DNA from: Pseudobdellovibrio sp.
GTDB taxonomy: Bacteria; Bdellovibrionota; Bdellovibrionia; Bdellovibrionales; Bdellovibrionaceae
Direction of reading: 5' to 3'
NCBI GenBank assembly: GCA_025449725.1
Contig: JANWIU010000046.1
Span: 1 to 5,763, forward strand
DNA: 5,763 nucleotides
In this document: piece by piece, positions 3,718 through 5,763 of the stretch
Numbering within the stretch: position 1 is the stretch's first letter
How the letters are laid out: the number at the start of each line of letters is the position of its first letter
Notes under the pieces: generated by a model
Seen by the model: only the letters and a program-made list of their open reading frames with translations
The model's database searches: none
What the model was told of the DNA's origin: nothing
Translations under genes and position numbers: made by a program

Positions 3718-5763
3718 AGTGATTTACAAATGGAAGACTATCGCCACTTTCGCCGCCACCATCTCCGTAGTGAGTAGCTGTAGTTGCATTCAGTAGTGCG
3801 CCATTTGTTGCAGCACCCCAGCACTTAATGCGGTCATCGCTTAAAATTCCGCAGCCAAAGTAGAATCCGACACTGAAATTTGCGACCGTCAATCCTGTAC
3901 CGAAATTCATATTGGTAAGAGCAGCTACCTCGCCGGCACCGTCACCCTGATTAGATGTACTTCCTCTTAACAGTTGACCGTACAAACTGTATCCCCAACA
4001 TCGAACAGAACCACTTGCATTGATCGCACACGAGTATCCATTACCTGATTTAATTGCAGTAGCTGTAAAGGATGCCAAAGGTGTAACGGCAAGTGAGTCA
4101 CCCATTTCACTGGCGGTGTCTCCGCGTGTTGTTGTATTACCCTGACCTAGCTGACCGCGATTGTTTCGCCCCCAGCACTTGATAGTGGCATTGTCCAAAA
4201 TCGCGCACGTATGGTTATAACCGCTTGAAATCGAAGCGACAGTTCTTCCTGTTCCCAAACTTACTGCAGTTAATGTATCTCCCATTTCGCCTGCATTATC
4301 GCCCAAGCTAGTGGTATTTTCTTTACCGAGCTGACCATTGTTAGCACGGCCAAAGCATTTAACCGTAGCATTGTCTAATAATGCACAAGTGAAATCCAGT
4401 CCTCCCGTCAAGAAGGTTGCAGTCCGCCCGGTACCGAAATTAATTGCAGCTAGGCTGTCTCCCATTTCATTTGCGGCGTCTCCACGACTGTTTGTGTTTC
4501 CCTGCCCAAGCTGCCCGTAGGTATTTCGTCCCCAACACTTTGAGGAACTGTCGTCCAGGATTGCACATGTAACATTTCCAAAGGCAAAAATTTGCGAGGC
4601 TGTTCTGCCGGTTCCCAAGCTAACAGCTTGAAGGCTGTCACCCATTTCCCCGGGACCGTCACCGATACTTGAGGTATTCCCGCGGCCCAATTGACCGTAT
4701 CCATTGTAACCCCAACATTTTACCTGACCGTTATCTAATATCGCACAGTTATGATAAAGCCCAGCTGCGATTGAAGTTGCTGTTCTTCCTGTTCCTAAAT
4801 TTACAAACTGTAAAAATCCACCACCTTCATTAGCTCCGTCACCCAAGTCCGATGCCGAACCCTGCCCCAGTTGGCCGTAGGCATTGTCACCCCAGCATTT
4901 GACTGAATTATCATTATAGCGGGCACAGGTATGATAGGCTCCCGACACAACCTGCACGGGTTTTATATGAGTTACCGCTGCGTCTGAAGTATTTGAATTA
5001 CTATCTGTTACCCGCGCCACTCCACTTCCAATGGAAGAAGGTGCTGTGTAAACACCTGTTGAAGAATTAATAGATCCACTACCCGACTCAACTGTATAAG
5101 TATAAGGAGCCGTACCAAGTACTGCCGAAAAAGTTGCAGTAGAAAATACCGGTAACTTTAAAGAAGTTGGCGATATTGTAAGGGAGCTTACTATAGAAAT
5201 TGTGGCCGTAGCCGTATTGCCGATAGTATCCGTTACTTTAACTACATCGGTACCTGCAGTGGCAGGAGCCGTGTACAATCCTGTCGACGAATTAATTGTT
5301 CCGTTTCCGCTAAACATTGCATATGTCAACGCACCCACACCGCCTGAGCCTGTAAATGTTTGAGTTGAACTCACACCTAACGTAACAGATGTCGGTGAAA
5401 TATTTAGAGGGTTGTAAATAGTAATTGTAGCATTACTCGTGTGCCCGAGGGCATCAGTTGCTCTTACCGTTGCCGATCCTGTAGTTGATGGCGCCGTATA
5501 GACTCCTGTGTCGAGGTCAACACTTCCGCTTCCTGCCACAACAGTGTAGCTAACTCCCGGCACACCACCCGTATAACTGAAAGCATAGTCCGAATCAATT
5601 TGTGCATACGCAGATGACGGTGTAATGGCCAAGGTACTATTCACCGTCAGCGTAGCATCACTTGTATTTCCTAAACTGTCGGTTACCCGAATTGTTTTTG
5701 TTCCGGCAGTGCCTGGAGTATAAAGTCCGGCTCCATTAATTGAACCATCACCACTGTAAACGG
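3716..5763 (-). CDS. Ig-like/RCC1 repeat protein, probably secreted or surface (5' end outside window)
   Basis: The frame is open from the right edge to TAA at 3718-3716, with 681 residues visible. The GTG at 5644 is not the real start, because a further Ig-like repeat reads in frame upstream of it (for example GSINGAGLYTP). The N-terminal visible part has about 75-residue Ig-like repeats with the pattern LxISPTSxxL, then SGxGSIxxxTGxYTAP, then VTDxxGNT. The C-terminal part has seven RCC1-type blades with TCAILDN-x-KCWG-x-YGQLG cores, a full seven-bladed propeller ending at the C-terminus. Each blade has two cysteines ten residues apart, suggesting disulfides and hence an exported protein. 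Such repeat combinations occur in large surface proteins of predatory and myxobacterial-type bacteria, where adhesion or binding is presumed. The signal peptide and any anchor would lie outside the window. No enzymatic motif is seen. Ligand and role are unknown. Confidence 0.92.
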   Translation of the reverse strand, partial: VYSGDGSINGAGLYTPGTAGTKTIRVTDSLGNTSDATLTVNSTLAITPSSAYAQIDSDYAFSYTGGVPGVSYTVVAGSGSVDLDTGVYTAPSTTGSATVRATDALGHTSNATITIYNPLNISPTSVTLGVSSTQTFTGSGGVGALTYAMFSGNGTINSSTGLYTAPATAGTDVVKVTDTIGNTATATISIVSSLTISPTSLKLPVFSTATFSAVLGTAPYTYTVESGSGSINSSTGVYTAPSSIGSGVARVTDSNSNTSDAAVTHIKPVQVVSGAYHTCARYNDNSVKCWGDNAYGQLGQGSASDLGDGANEGGGFLQFVNLGTGRTATSIAAGLYHNCAILDNGQVKCWGYNGYGQLGRGNTSSIGDGPGEMGDSLQAVSLGTGRTASQIFAFGNVTCAILDDSSSKCWGRNTYGQLGQGNTNSRGDAANEMGDSLAAINFGTGRTATFLTGGLDFTCALLDNATVKCFGRANNGQLGKENTTSLGDNAGEMGDTLTAVSLGTGRTVASISSGYNHTCAILDNATIKCWGRNNRGQLGQGNTTTRGDTASEMGDSLAVTPLASFTATAIKSGNGYSCAINASGSVRCWGYSLYGQLLRGSTSNQGDGAGEVAALTNMNFGTGLTVANFSVGFYFGCGILSDDRIKCWGAATNGALLNATTATHYGDGGGESGDSLPFVNH
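3719..4957 (-). repeat. Seven tandem RCC1 blades (about 180 bases each)
   Basis: Units run 4957-4778, 4777-4598, 4597-4418, 4417-4238, 4237-4061, 4060-3884 and 3883-3719. The first four are exactly 60 codons, the fifth and sixth 59, the last 55. Each has a C-x9-C pair, W/F-G after the second Cys, a GQL or GAL turn, and a GDxxxE loop. Five of the seven also have GD(S/T)L after that loop. Codons differ between units at many wobble positions: GQLGQGNT in units 3 and 5 differs in five of eight codons. The duplications are therefore old and kept at protein level. Confidence 0.9.
4967..5763 (-). repeat. Tandem Ig-like repeats (about 225 bases each), incomplete at the right edge
   Basis: The TGxYTAP motif recurs with a 75-residue period, and once with 74 in the most upstream visible unit. 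Three linkers, LAITPSS, LNISPTS and LTISPTS, mark strand starts of successive domains. The last repeat ends in DAAVTHIKP, directly joined to the first RCC1 blade. At least three full units and one part unit are present; more probably lie upstream. I cannot assign a specific Ig-like family (for example BIG2) from the sequence alone. Confidence 0.8.

Noticed and set aside
4118..4486. Two RGD triplets in blades 3 and 5 of the RCC1 domain, resembling integrin-binding motifs
   Set aside because: They fall in the conserved GDxxxE loop, where the preceding residue varies (L, I, R, L, R, Q, Y), so the RGD is coincidental.
4450..4704. Minus-strand 84-residue frame inside the RCC1 region
   Set aside because: It is an alternate-register reading of the tandem 180-base repeats; the RCC1 frame explains this DNA.

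Overview
The window has about five protein-coding genes in roughly 44% GC DNA. No RNA gene, insertion sequence, CRISPR array or phage gene is visible. The gene mix is a stand-alone receiver protein, a membrane-anchored protein that appears to lead into a lytic-transglycosylase domain, and a large secreted-type protein joining Ig-like repeats to an RCC1 propeller. Together with the GC content, this fits a predatory-type Gram-negative bacterium such as Bdellovibrionota (Bdellovibrio relatives). That assignment is inference from gene style, not from a marker gene.

Layout. Positions 1-767 (minus) hold the 5' part of a gene that leaves the window on the left. It has one N-terminal membrane segment, a cysteine-containing stretch, and an ESG motif at the very edge that looks like the start of an SLT-type catalytic domain. 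Positions 903-1283 (minus) encode a complete single-domain response regulator. Positions 1366-3045 (minus) encode a complete urocanate hydratase (HutU), the second enzyme of histidine degradation. These three genes point the same way, but the gaps of 82 and 135 bases and a possible weak terminator between hutU and the regulator mean they need not be one operon. Positions 3046-3175 form a divergent promoter region with a good hutU promoter and a 13-base palindrome at its predicted transcription start. Positions 3176-3709 (plus) encode a LOG-family nucleotide phosphoribohydrolase. It converges on a long repeat protein (3716-5763, minus) whose N-terminus lies beyond the right edge. That protein has at least three and a half Ig-like repeats of about 75 residues, then exactly seven RCC1 blades of 59-60 residues, each with a cysteine pair.

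Functional picture. HutU and LOG are ordinary cytoplasmic metabolic enzymes, and no other hut gene is in view. The two envelope or secreted proteins at the ends are the least characterised parts. The most noteworthy non-coding structures are the nested hairpins at the LOG/RCC1 convergence, one of which lies inside the LOG coding sequence, and the palindrome at the hutU start site. I see no clearly new biological system here. The best candidates for follow-up are the edge-truncated transglycosylase-like protein and the very regular cysteine-paired RCC1 propeller.
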